A stretch of DNA of 31,462 nucleotides from a virus, in the IMG/VR virus record IMGVR_UViG_3300031857_000875, positions 1 to 31,462 of that record. One strand, given 5' to 3'. Of the stretch, positions 1 to 5,283 are shown in pieces. Position 1 is the first letter of the stretch; every line of letters begins with the position of its first letter. The position numbers and the translations under genes are program-made. Below the pieces are notes generated by a model. It was not told where the DNA came from. It made no database searches and was given only the letters and a program-made list of their open reading frames with translations.

Positions 1-126
1 CGCCTTCAGCCAGTTCTTCGCGTAGCGGTATTTCGCGTAGTGGCCCTTTTTCAAAGCAATGCGGACCTGGCGCTTCATTTCTCGAAGCTGAAGCGTGACC
101 TGTGATCTGGTGGTGCGCTGGATCAT
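1..126 (-). CDS. Hypothetical protein, N-terminal part only (runs off the window)
   Basis: The reverse strand is open from an ATG at 126 to the window edge and gives 42 residues (MIQRTTRSQV...). The start overlaps the stop of the preceding leftward gene as ATGA (126-123), the junction used throughout this operon, so the reading frame is credible despite its short visible length. The peptide is basic, with many Lys and Arg plus a Lys-Tyr/Tyr-Ala-Lys stretch near its visible end. No family is recognised. It is the last visible member of the leftward early operon, and the gene continues outside the window. Confidence 0.55.
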   Translation of the reverse strand, partial: MIQRTTRSQVTLQLREMKRQVRIALKKGHYAKYRYAKNWLKA

Positions 127-317
127 GTGCGTTCCTTCCGAAGATGCCGGGCACGAATGGCCCGCGCGGTGCTGACTGCGACGCCAAAGCGTTGTGCGAC
201 TTGGACGGGCGCTTCCCCGCTGTCCAGCTGGGCGCGCATCTGGCGCACTTGCTCGTCCGTCAGCTTCTTGTTGTTGCGGACAAGACCACGACCGTTGCAG
301 TGGGGGCAGGGGTTCAT
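123..317 (-). CDS. Small zinc-knuckle plus helix-turn-helix protein
   Basis: This gene encodes 64 residues. The N-terminus carries a CPHCNGRG motif like the DnaJ-type zinc knuckle. Residues about 20-60 (LTDEQVRQMR, then VAQRFGVAVSTARAI) read like a resolvase-type helix-turn-helix. The ATG at 317 is chosen because GGAAGGA lies six bases upstream; a GTG at 332 in the same frame lacks such a site. The stop overlaps the next leftward gene as ATGA. A DNA-binding regulatory role is plausible but is inferred from the fold-like pattern only. A single CxxC pair cannot form a full zinc site alone, so metal binding would need a partner or dimer. Confidence 0.6.
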   Translation of the reverse strand: MNPCPHCNGRGLVRNNKKLTDEQVRQMRAQLDSGEAPVQVAQRFGVAVSTARAIRARHLRKERT

Positions 318-319
318 GC

Positions 320-580
320 CTATTCCTTCCACGGGTATTCGCTTTCAAGGCGCTTCCGCTCGTGCGCGTCTTCGCGCAGCAGGTCGGCGTCTAGGGCCTT
401 ATCGTCAGGCGTGCGCCACGACACGGCGCCAGCTTCTTTCAGCTCGTCTTCCATCTCCTTCACCAGTTCACGCAGGCGCTTGTTCTCGTCGCGCAAGCGC
501 TGGTTCTCAACGAGCAGGCGGGCTTGTAGCCGCCCCACCTCTGCAATAGTTTTCTGCAATTGAAAGAATGCGTCACTCAT
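320..580 (-). CDS. Coiled-coil protein of the MSD-start family
   Basis: This gene encodes 86 residues starting MSDAFFQLQK. Residues about 8-50 form a strong heptad pattern (LQARLLVENQRLRDENKRLR), indicating a parallel coiled coil. The rest is charged and ends EYPWKE. The ATG at 580 overlaps the upstream stop as ATGA and is preceded by a GGGGGACAAGGA purine block, so the longer in-frame extension to 658 is rejected. It shares the first three residues and the same junction sequence with three following genes, suggesting common origin by duplication. Function is unknown. Similar phage early proteins vary greatly between relatives. Confidence 0.65.
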   Translation of the reverse strand: MSDAFFQLQKTIAEVGRLQARLLVENQRLRDENKRLRELVKEMEDELKEAGAVSWRTPDDKALDADLLREDAHERKRLESEYPWKE

Positions 581-1143
581 TCCTTGTCCCCCAGTGCTTT
601 GCGTGCGATTTGACGAACGCCGTCCATTCGGTCGGGCAGTCTGATCACCCAGTCGCAATCTCTCAGACGCACCAGCGCAGCCTTCAGGCGGTCGCGCTCT
701 GCGCGCAGTTGTTTGTTCTCAGCCGCAAGGCGTTCGATGGCGGGCTGGATAGCGGGCCGAATAGGGGCACCAAGCGGGGCGCTGATCAGCTTTCCAACTT
801 CCCTCAAGTCCCAAGAAGCTTCAGCGGCCTTGGCCGCATCTTTCCACTGCTGCAACGCATCAACCTCCCTCATCAGGCGGTCGCGCTCTGCGCGCAGGGC
901 TTCGATGGTGTCGGCTGCGGCAAAAATGTCTTCTGCAATGATGTATTTGTTGGACATCAAATAAGAGCGCAACCGCCCGATCAACCTGTTGATGTGGTCA
1001 TTCATTTCCTTGACCTCCAGTGCAGCCTTCAGGCGGTCACGCTCTGCAACCAGCGCTTCCAGCGCGTCGGCTGCTTTAGGCCCGACTGACTGTGGAAGCA
1101 TGCCACGCAGCCGCTTCACCAGTTCCTTGATGTCGTCACTCAT
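577..1143 (-). CDS. Fused two-module coiled-coil protein of the MSDD family
   Basis: This gene encodes 188 residues and appears to hold two family modules in one frame. Residues 1-46 start MSDDIKELVKRLR and end ALEVKE. Residues 47-188 start MNDHINRLIGRLR and end ALGDKE. Each module has the recurring segment ALEAL-AERDRLK or IEALRAERDRL, and AERDRLKAAL appears again near residue 150. The fusion point (1001-1018, reverse strand) still looks like a gene junction with a strong Shine-Dalgarno sequence and an ATG, so a shorter 142-residue product from the internal start is possible. Long alpha-helical, probably coiled-coil structure is expected. Function is unknown. It overlaps both neighbours as ATGA. 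Confidence 0.65.
   Translation of the reverse strand: MSDDIKELVKRLRGMLPQSVGPKAADALEALVAERDRLKAALEVKEMNDHINRLIGRLRSYLMSNKYIIAEDIFAAADTIEALRAERDRLMREVDALQQWKDAAKAAEASWDLREVGKLISAPLGAPIRPAIQPAIERLAAENKQLRAERDRLKAALVRLRDCDWVIRLPDRMDGVRQIARKALGDKE
685..708. repeat. 24-bp direct repeat, copy 1
   Basis: This 24-base stretch is identical to positions 874-897, 189 bp (63 codons) away. Both encode the LRAERDRL segment of the coiled-coil gene in the same frame. Diverged copies occur near 1030-1053 and 1588-1611. It marks internal duplication within the gene family. Confidence 0.85.
874..897. repeat. 24-bp direct repeat, copy 2
   Basis: This is the exact partner of 685-708. Recombination between the two copies would remove 63 codons in frame from the coiled-coil protein. 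Confidence 0.85.
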
Positions 1144-1391
1144 TTATTGTCCTCCGCAGCAGCGCGAAGGGCTGCGCAGATGGCCTCTTTGACTTCAATC
1201 ATCTCAGCTTGGTAACTGAACTCGTCAATCATCCACTCAGCCACGGCAGCGATGGCGGCGCGTGCTTGCGTGGCATCAACGCGAACCATCACGCTAGCCA
1301 GACACCCGGTTTCCTTTGTGCACACACAAGTTGGCGCGTTTCGACTGAAACATATCGCCCGCGCCACTTCCTCAACGAGATCGTCACTCAT
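1140..1391 (-). CDS. Hypothetical MSDD-start protein with cysteine cluster
   Basis: This gene encodes 83 residues beginning MSDDLVEEVARAICFSR. It contains a CVCTKETGC cluster at about residues 22-30 and an Ala-rich amphipathic helical second half (DATQARAAIAAVAEWMIDEF). It shares the MSDD start and the GGAGG-CCAAGGA-ATGA start context with the flanking coiled-coil genes but lacks their AERDRLK module. The opening pattern resembles a common phage protein type beginning D-LVE-VARAI, which is of unknown function. It overlaps both neighbours by ATGA. Function is not assigned. Confidence 0.6.
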   Translation of the reverse strand: MSDDLVEEVARAICFSRNAPTCVCTKETGCLASVMVRVDATQARAAIAAVAEWMIDEFSYQAEMIEVKEAICAALRAAAEDNK

Positions 1392-1714
1392 TCCTTGGCC
1401 TCCAGTACTTTGAATGCGAAGTCATAAATCGACTTCACCTCCCAACTCCGGCTGCTGTCAAACCTACGGTTCAGCTTGTCGGCAATCTCCTCCGGCGCAG
1501 CCCTCAGACGGTCACGCTCATTAAGGGCGGCGTACATAGCGTTTTGCGTGTCTCCGTACTTATCGGCCCACGCGATATTTTGAGCCTTCAAGCGGTCGCG
1601 CTCTTCGACCAGCGCCTCCAGCGCGTCGGCTGCGTCATTGAACAACTTTCCCAACTCATCTTCGCGCTGCTTGGCAATGACTCGCAAAGCCAACACCTTG
1701 ATGTCGTCACTCAT
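1388..1714 (-). CDS. Coiled-coil protein of the MSDD family
   Basis: This gene encodes 108 residues. It starts MSDDIKVLALRVIAKQ, contains AADALEALVEERDRLKAQN at about residues 28-46 and a second ERDRLRAAPEE at about 66-76, and ends VLEAKE. The first 19 bases match the start of the 577-1143 gene exactly, and 24 of 25 bases match between 1609-1633 and 1050-1074. These facts show recent shared ancestry. The product should be largely helical, with two short coiled-coil blocks. Its role is unknown. It overlaps its neighbours by ATGA at both ends, so translation is probably coupled. Confidence 0.65.
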   Translation of the reverse strand: MSDDIKVLALRVIAKQREDELGKLFNDAADALEALVEERDRLKAQNIAWADKYGDTQNAMYAALNERDRLRAAPEEIADKLNRRFDSSRSWEVKSIYDFAFKVLEAKE

Positions 1715-2040
1715 GGTGCCAGCCTCGCTTCAAACCGCTGGTCGGCGCGGTCTTGTGTTTTTTCCCAATGCTGCATGCGGATAAATTCCAGTTCCACCTT
1801 GGCGCGGTTCGCTGCCGTTCGGGCGCGCACCATCTTCTCCACGTAGTCCTGCCAGCTGGGTGAACCGCGCACGGCCACTTCAGCCTTGGCGACAGGCGAA
1901 CCGCCCTTCAGCAGTTCACCCACGCGCTGCGAAAACACCGCCGTCTTGCTTTCTTCCAGCATGCGTGCGGCGGCGTCCAAGTCAGCCCAGCGCATGGCGG
2001 CTTCGCGGTACAGTTCGCTTTGGGGCCGGACGTTGGTCAT
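1711..2040 (-). CDS. Conserved phage hypothetical protein next to ERF
   Basis: This gene encodes 109 residues, hydrophilic and mostly helical. It has the stretches REAAMRWADLDAAARMLEE and AEVAVRGSPSWQDYVEKMV, followed by ARTAANRAKVELEFIRMQHW. From memory, proteins of this pattern sit beside ERF-type annealing proteins in alphaproteobacterial prophages; this was not checked. The stop forms ATGA with the next gene, and the start overlaps the ERF stop in the same way. A supporting role in recombination is inferred from position only. No catalytic motif is visible. Confidence 0.6.
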   Translation of the reverse strand: MTNVRPQSELYREAAMRWADLDAAARMLEESKTAVFSQRVGELLKGGSPVAKAEVAVRGSPSWQDYVEKMVRARTAANRAKVELEFIRMQHWEKTQDRADQRFEARLAP

Positions 2041-2663
2041 TCAGCTGCCGCCTTGAATGCCTGGGCCTGTGCCATTAGCGCCGACATGACTGCCGCGCCT
2101 TCGTCCGGGTATTTGTCCAGCAGCCTGGCGAGGTGGCCGTCCATCTTCGCCTTCCATTCCGCCAAGGCGGTCGCTGAAGTCAGCGCGCCAATTTCCTTCA
2201 CGCTGCGGCGGACAAAAGCCTTCGCAGCGGCAAGGCCCGTGTCTTCCTGCTGCTGGTTCTGCGTTCCCCGGCCCGACGCTGTTTCCCCGTCGTCATCAAC
2301 ATCGCTGACGATGGACAGGATGCTGGACAGCGTCACGCGGCGGGCATACGTCGTCGCTGCCGACAGCCCCTGCGGGTCGTCCTTTACGGGGCGGACAGGG
2401 TAGGTGCTTTCCAGCCATTGCCCGCTTGTGTGTATCAGGCGCGTGCGCAGAACCAGTGTGCCGTTTTCAAGAATGTCGTGCGCTTGAATGACGGCAATGC
2501 CAACCTTCACCAGAGTGTCCCCGATGGCGTCCTTGACGCTGGACATATCCGCATACTTTGACTTGAAGTGCGGGTTCAGGCTGTCCTTAACTGCCGACTT
2601 CATGCCGCCTTGGGCCTTTGCCAACGCAGCGGCAATTTCGTTGATGCTTTCCGAATGTCTCAT
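2037..2663 (-). CDS. erf: ERF-family single-strand annealing protein
   Basis: This gene encodes 208 residues. ERF proteins bind single-stranded DNA and anneal complementary strands during phage recombination and genome circularisation. Family hallmarks are visible in order: NPHFKSKYADMSSV at about residues 30-43, VGIAVIQ near 54, TRLIHTSGQWLESTYPV at about 74-90, PQGLSAATTYARRVTL near 97-112 and ILSIVSDVDDDG near 115-126. The C-terminal third is a variable helical region. Length matches the family (P22 Erf is about 200 residues). It overlaps the HNH nuclease gene upstream and the hypothetical gene downstream by ATGA. No paired exonuclease of the RecE/lambda-exo type was recognised nearby, so the adjacent HNH enzyme may provide the DNA ends. 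Confidence 0.9.
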   Translation of the reverse strand: MRHSESINEIAAALAKAQGGMKSAVKDSLNPHFKSKYADMSSVKDAIGDTLVKVGIAVIQAHDILENGTLVLRTRLIHTSGQWLESTYPVRPVKDDPQGLSAATTYARRVTLSSILSIVSDVDDDGETASGRGTQNQQQEDTGLAAAKAFVRRSVKEIGALTSATALAEWKAKMDGHLARLLDKYPDEGAAVMSALMAQAQAFKAAAE

Positions 2664-3034
2664 GGTTCCTGTCTCCGTTCCGTTTTTCCGTTCAGCTTCT
2701 TTTTGAATGTGCGGTCGAAGCCGCGTGACTTGATAGTGCCGGGCTGCTTTGGTTCGCCAGCCAGCACCGCTTCATGCGCGGCGCGGGCCTGTGCCAGGCG
2801 CTTCGACTTGCTGTTGCGTGAATGCTCAAAGGCGCTCTTTTCCCGATGGCACCACAGGCAGATGATCATGATGTTTTCCGCGTCATGCGCGCCGCCGTCG
2901 ACCAGCGCCTGAACGTGATCGAACTGGAACCCGTCCTGCGAACAGGTGCGCTTGCACACATAGCAGTCGGCCTGTAGACGCGCCTTTTGCAGCGCGGCCA
3001 GTTTCATCTGCGGGGTGATGGCCTTACGCTTCAC
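2660..3034 (-). CDS. HNH endonuclease
   Basis: This gene encodes 124 residues. HNH enzymes cut DNA using a beta-beta-alpha metal fold. The motif is clear: CYVCKRTC at about residues 24-31, FDHVQAL with the catalytic His at about 40, GGAHDAENIMIICLWCH with Asn near 54 and Cys59/Cys62/His63. The paired CxxC sites would hold a structural zinc. A basic C-terminal tail (FKKKLNGKTERR) follows. Start is GTG at 3034 because GGAGGT lies five bases upstream; the in-frame ATG at 3007 has no ribosome site. The start overlaps the upstream gene by 11 bases, and the stop forms ATGA with erf, suggesting joint function in recombination. Confidence 0.85.
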   Translation of the reverse strand: MKRKAITPQMKLAALQKARLQADCYVCKRTCSQDGFQFDHVQALVDGGAHDAENIMIICLWCHREKSAFEHSRNSKSKRLAQARAAHEAVLAGEPKQPGTIKSRGFDRTFKKKLNGKTERRQEP

Positions 3035-3251
3035 GTTCCACCTCCGCGATCATCAGGCCAGCGACTGCGCCCCATGCCTTGTTCAGCAGGGACAAGCAGT
3101 CTTCCAGCTCGTCCATTGTCAGGGCGGGTTGCACGTCGCCAACGCGCTTTTGCATGATGGCCACGACCGCAGCGCAGTCGCGGCGGACTTGCGCGCGGAT
3201 GTGTTGTTCGACCCCGTTCGGGCGGGGGAATGTCAGGACGTTATCTTCCAC
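3024..3251 (-). CDS. Small hypothetical protein
   Basis: This gene encodes 75 residues starting (GTG) MEDNVLTFPRPNGVEQHIRAQVRRD and ending AGLMIAEVEREA. It is acidic-to-neutral and predicted helical. The GTG at 3251 has GAGGT five bases upstream. Its first bases overlap the stop of the previous gene, and its end overlaps the HNH start by 11 bases, so it is probably translated by coupling. No family is recognised. Confidence 0.6.
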   Translation of the reverse strand: MEDNVLTFPRPNGVEQHIRAQVRRDCAAVVAIMQKRVGDVQPALTMDELEDCLSLLNKAWGAVAGLMIAEVEREA

Positions 3252-3549
3252 GGAACACCTCGCAGACTACGCAGCCCTTGCCGGGTTGCACGTAATGCTT
3301 CCCCGCCTCGCAGCGGATCTGGCCCCGGCAGTGATGGCATTCGGTTGCCATTTGCTGCGAAACGTGCGCGAAGCGCGCCCACGCCACCATGTAGCCGTCA
3401 CAACGCACGCAGCGGCGCACCGGGGTGAATTCGAATTCCGGCCCGGCCCGACGACGGCGGTGCGGCTCGTATATTTCCTGCTGGTCCCCTTCCGGGTCGC
3501 CAAGCAGCCCGTCCCATTGGTACAGGCCAAAGGTGTCGCGGTCCGTCAT
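3241..3549 (-). CDS. Small zinc-ribbon-like protein
   Basis: This gene encodes 102 residues starting MTDRDTFGLYQWDG. Three CxxC pairs are visible: CVRC at about residue 48, CHHC near 72 and CVVC near 95, with another Cys and His between. This arrangement suggests one or two zinc-ribbon folds, commonly used for nucleic-acid or protein contact. The ATG at 3549 forms ATGA with the upstream stop and is preferred to the longer frame that begins at 3600. The ribosome site is weak, in line with coupled translation. Function is unknown. Confidence 0.6.
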   Translation of the reverse strand: MTDRDTFGLYQWDGLLGDPEGDQQEIYEPHRRRRAGPEFEFTPVRRCVRCDGYMVAWARFAHVSQQMATECHHCRGQIRCEAGKHYVQPGKGCVVCEVFRGR

Positions 3550-3782
3550 GGCAGCAGCGCCTTCAAATGGTCTTGCAGCCTGTTGTACGCGCGCGCCCAT
3601 GCCATGCAGGCGTGGTCATACTTCAGCTTCCATTCGATCGAACGCACGTCGCCGCGTTCGTCGAAGACCTTGTCCTTGAAGTCTTCAAGGCGTCGAACCT
3701 CTTCGATCATCGCGCGCGTGTCGTCGCGGTCCATGGCGCGTTCCCAGCGGAACTGTTGTTCGGTCATGGGTTCTGCGGTCAT
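3546..3782 (-). CDS. Small charged helical hypothetical protein
   Basis: This gene encodes 78 residues starting MTAEPMTEQQFRWER. It is rich in Arg, Asp and Glu with a helical pattern (RAMIEEVRRLEDFKDKVFD) and Trp/Tyr residues in the second half (YDHACMAWARAYNRLQ). The start at 3782 overlaps the upstream stop as ATGA; a second in-frame ATG five codons on is possible. No motif or family is recognised. It belongs to the first, short-gene part of the leftward early operon. Confidence 0.55.
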   Translation of the reverse strand: MTAEPMTEQQFRWERAMDRDDTRAMIEEVRRLEDFKDKVFDERGDVRSIEWKLKYDHACMAWARAYNRLQDHLKALLP

Positions 3783-3943
3783 GGCAGCGTCCCCCTCACG
3801 GGAACAACCAGCGGGCGCAGCGTTCGGCACTCTGTCCGCTGCTGGGCGTCATACCGCCCAAGGTTGAACGCGGTCAGGCCCGCGCCGATGAATATGGCGA
3901 TGGCGATGGCCACCGCTGACATGCGTTCTGGTGTGTTGGGCAT
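3779..3943 (-). CDS. Single-pass membrane peptide, first gene of the left operon
   Basis: This gene encodes 54 residues starting MPNTPERMSAVAIAIAIFIGAG. Residues about 9-27 form one hydrophobic segment long enough to cross a membrane, followed by a basic, soluble tail with one Cys. The ATG at 3943 lies about 20 bases below the expected start point of the promoter at 3971-3999, and GGAG is present upstream. It is therefore probably the first gene translated from the leftward transcript. Small membrane proteins in this position can affect superinfection or host functions, but nothing in the sequence fixes a role. Confidence 0.5.
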   Translation of the reverse strand: MPNTPERMSAVAIAIAIFIGAGLTAFNLGRYDAQQRTECRTLRPLVVPVRGTLP

Positions 3944-3970
3944 TGCCGTGCTCCGTTTGTTGGTATGACG

Positions 3971-3999
3971 TATGTACGCCAGACGCACACAAGCGTCAA
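3971..3999 (-). promoter_or_regulatory. Leftward early promoter (PL-like)
   Basis: On the reverse strand, TTGACG (3999-3994) is followed after exactly 17 bases by TACATA (3976-3971). This fits a sigma-70 promoter with 5 of 6 consensus bases at -35 and 3 of 6 at -10. The predicted start point near 3964 leaves a leader of about 20 bases before the membrane-peptide gene. Inverted arms GACGC (3982-3986) and GCGTC (3993-3997) overlap the -35 and spacer, so a repressor could sit there. Confidence 0.5.
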
Positions 4000-4008
4000 C
4001 CACAAAAT

Positions 4009-4023
4009 GTGCTTTAAAAGCAC
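4009..4023. promoter_or_regulatory. Perfect 7-bp-arm palindrome, candidate operator
   Basis: GTGCTTT and AAAGCAC flank a single central base, a compact palindrome just upstream of the leftward -35 box. The left half, ATGTGCTT, recurs at 4490-4497 inside the spacer of the rightward promoter. Position and symmetry fit a site for the repressor or the Cro-like protein; binding is inferred. Confidence 0.45.
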
Positions 4024-4025
4024 AG

Positions 4026-4034
4026 TTATGCACA
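4026..4034 (+). promoter_or_regulatory. DnaA box (TTATGCACA)
   Basis: This is an exact match to the TTATNCACA DnaA-box consensus, located between the leftward promoter and the repressor gene. A one-mismatch copy lies on the other strand at 4255-4263, and two-mismatch copies at 4431-4439 and 4439-4447. It could be read by host DnaA or by the phage protein with a DnaA-like C-terminal segment. Confidence 0.45.
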
Positions 4035-4035
4035 G

Positions 4036-4065
4036 CCGCCAGTTTTGGGCGGTAAACCGCCAGTT
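4036..4065. repeat. Direct repeats CCGCCAGTT 21 bp apart with competing hairpins
   Basis: CCGCCAGTT occurs at 4036-4044 and 4057-4065, two helical turns apart. GGCGG at 4048-4052 lies between and can pair with either copy, giving two mutually exclusive 5-bp stems. There is no T-tract on either strand, so a simple terminator is unlikely. Repeated protein sites or an attenuator-like structure are both possible. Confidence 0.4.
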
Positions 4066-4076
4066 ACTAGCGGGGG

Positions 4077-4424
4077 TTAGGTTCCAGTTTTGGACAAGGC
4101 CTCAACCACGGCGGCGATGCGCGCGCGGGTTTCCGGGTCTGCCTTTTTCATTTGGTCCATGATCGACCAGGGGGCCGACTTGTCTAATGGGTTCCGCATG
4201 ATCAGGTCGGCAGGCTCGCACAGCAAGGCGTGCGCAATAGCTTCTAAAATGCGCTGTGTATAGCCGATCCTGCCATTTTCGATACGGGACAGGGTAGGGT
4301 GGGTCATCGACTTGCCCGTGAACTCCGCTACCCGCTCTGCCAGTTGGACCAGCGACAACCCACGATACTCGCGCCACTGGCGAATGTAGGTCGGCCTGAA
4401 CGGTGCCTTGCTGTTCTTGGGCAT
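4077..4424 (-). CDS. CI-like repressor, XRE helix-turn-helix, no cleavage domain
   Basis: This gene encodes 115 residues. Residues about 12-66 form an XRE-type helix-turn-helix: IRQWREYRGLSLVQLAERV, then SMTHPTLSRIENGRIGYTQRILEAIAHAL. This is followed by a short tail ending in a helix (ADPETRARIAAVVEAL). There is no S24/LexA-type serine-lysine protease domain, so induction by RecA-driven self-cleavage is not expected. It is transcribed leftward and divergently from the Cro-like gene across 92 bp, the classic phage immunity layout. The ATG at 4424 is preceded by TAGGA. It probably shuts off the promoters at 3971-3999 and 4480-4509. It could instead be an accessory regulator if another repressor lies outside the window. 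Confidence 0.75.
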   Translation of the reverse strand: MPKNSKAPFRPTYIRQWREYRGLSLVQLAERVAEFTGKSMTHPTLSRIENGRIGYTQRILEAIAHALLCEPADLIMRNPLDKSAPWSIMDQMKKADPETRARIAAVVEALSKTGT

Positions 4425-4451
4425 ATCCTATTGTGCACCTGTCCACAGCCT

Positions 4452-4472
4452 TTTGGTTTCTCCAAACGTACA
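4452..4472. promoter_or_regulatory. Candidate operator in the divergent repressor/Cro region
   Basis: TTTGG (4452-4456) and CCAAA (4462-4466) form a perfect inverted repeat with a 5-base gap in the middle of the 92-bp divergent region. It is directly followed by CGTACA (4467-4472). CGTACA recurs at 4502-4507 over the rightward -10 box and on the reverse strand over the leftward -10 box (3973-3978), so it may be a shared operator core. Confidence 0.35.
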
Positions 4473-4479
4473 AAACGCA

Positions 4480-4509
4480 TTGACGCCTTATGTGCTTCTA
4501 ACGTACACA
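4480..4509 (+). promoter_or_regulatory. Rightward early promoter (PR-like)
   Basis: TTGACG at 4480-4485 is followed after 18 bases by TACACA (4504-4509), or after 17 bases by GTACAC. The -35 is the same as that of the leftward promoter. Transcription would begin about 4515-4517, at or next to the ATG of the Cro-like gene, implying a leaderless or nearly leaderless message. Confidence 0.45.
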
Positions 4510-4516
4510 CGAGGTC

Positions 4517-4738
4517 ATGAACCTTCGTGAATGGCGCCTGCGCCAAAAGATGACCCTGTCCGAAATGGGCCGCCGCATAGGTCGGTCCCACGTCACCGTC
4601 CTGCGCTTGGAGCGCGGGGAAAACAAACCCGACACCGCAACGCTGCAAGCGATATTTGCTGCCACAAATGGCGAGGTATCGCTGCACGACTTCTTTGCGG
4701 CTGACGGCACGCCAAAGACAATTCAAGCAGCGGAATAG
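4517..4738 (+). CDS. Cro-like XRE-family regulator
   Basis: This gene encodes 73 residues, almost entirely a helix-turn-helix domain: MNLREWRLRQKMTLSEMGRRIG, then RSHVTVLRLERGENKPDTATLQAIFAATNG. It closes with EVSLHDFFAADG, an ending typical of small Cro/YdaS-type phage regulators. It is divergent from the repressor and is the first gene of the rightward operon, as expected for Cro. Only GAGG two bases before the ATG could serve as a ribosome site, which is too close for normal use. Leaderless initiation is therefore considered. It likely competes with the repressor for the operators at 4452-4509 and 4009-4023. Confidence 0.75.
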   Translation: MNLREWRLRQKMTLSEMGRRIGRSHVTVLRLERGENKPDTATLQAIFAATNGEVSLHDFFAADGTPKTIQAAE

Positions 4739-4745
4739 TCCAACC

Positions 4746-5264
4746 ATGAACAAGCCCGCCCGTCTTTGCGATTCAGCAAATTTACCAGTTGATCATGAAG
4801 ACACGGCCACGACTGCGTGGCGTGAGGGCGTGCCTGAAAGCCGGATCTGGAACGCGCGCAAATGCGGGGACAGTATCATTCGCACGCCCGCACGCGGCAC
4901 GCGCGACCTCGTCGATGAAATTCTCTGGTGGCACAACGCGCTGAACGGCACGGAACTGACGCGCGAAAGCATCATGGCGCGAACGCGCGAGGTGACCATC
5001 GTCAACGCACGCGGCGACGTTATGAAGCGGCTGCGCGAGGTGAAGGGTTGGTCCTACCCGCGCATCGGCACCTTCTTCGGGGGCATGGACCATACGTCAG
5101 TGATGAACATGGTGCGACGCCCGACCATGTACATCCACGGAACCATAAAGCTGGCGCGGGTCAACCGCGCGGCGAAGCGTAAGGCGGGGCCCAACGAAAG
5201 GAAAGCCAATGACAAAGCGACCATGGAAGCCAGTCAACCAGCTTCCCAAGCCGACATGGTTTAG
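4746..5264 (+). CDS. Protein with DnaA domain-IV-like DNA-binding segment
   Basis: This gene encodes 172 residues. Residues about 67-127 match the DnaA C-terminal domain: LTRESIMARTREVTIVNARG, DVMKRLREVKGWSYPRIGTF, then FGGMDHTSVMNMVRR. In DnaA the latter loop is usually FGGRDHTTV and reads the DnaA box. Here Arg is replaced by Met but Asp-His-Thr are kept. There is no AAA+ ATPase domain. The N-terminal 60 residues are unassigned, and the C-terminus is basic (RAAKRKAGPNERK). The ATG at 4746 is preferred to one at 4656, which lies inside the cro-like gene. The protein may bind DnaA boxes such as 4026-4034, either to direct phage replication or to compete with host DnaA. Confidence 0.75.
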   Translation: MNKPARLCDSANLPVDHEDTATTAWREGVPESRIWNARKCGDSIIRTPARGTRDLVDEILWWHNALNGTELTRESIMARTREVTIVNARGDVMKRLREVKGWSYPRIGTFFGGMDHTSVMNMVRRPTMYIHGTIKLARVNRAAKRKAGPNERKANDKATMEASQPASQADMV

Positions 5265-5283
5265 CAGGAAGGAGAATGAACCC

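Noticed and set aside
102-563. Open frames on the forward strand across 102-3968, opposite the leftward genes
   Set aside because: They are mirror frames of a tightly overlapped leftward operon, lack ribosome sites and have unnatural Arg/Ser/Ala-rich composition.
685-1633. The repeats in the left operon considered as a CRISPR array
   Set aside because: Units are few, unevenly spaced, diverged and in coding frame. They encode coiled-coil segments, not repeats with spacers.
4048-4061. GGCGGT-AA-ACCGCC considered as a terminator for the repressor or leftward operon
   Set aside because: The stem has only five usable pairs, there is no T-tract on either strand, and it can pair in an alternative way; it is kept only as a repeat/hairpin.
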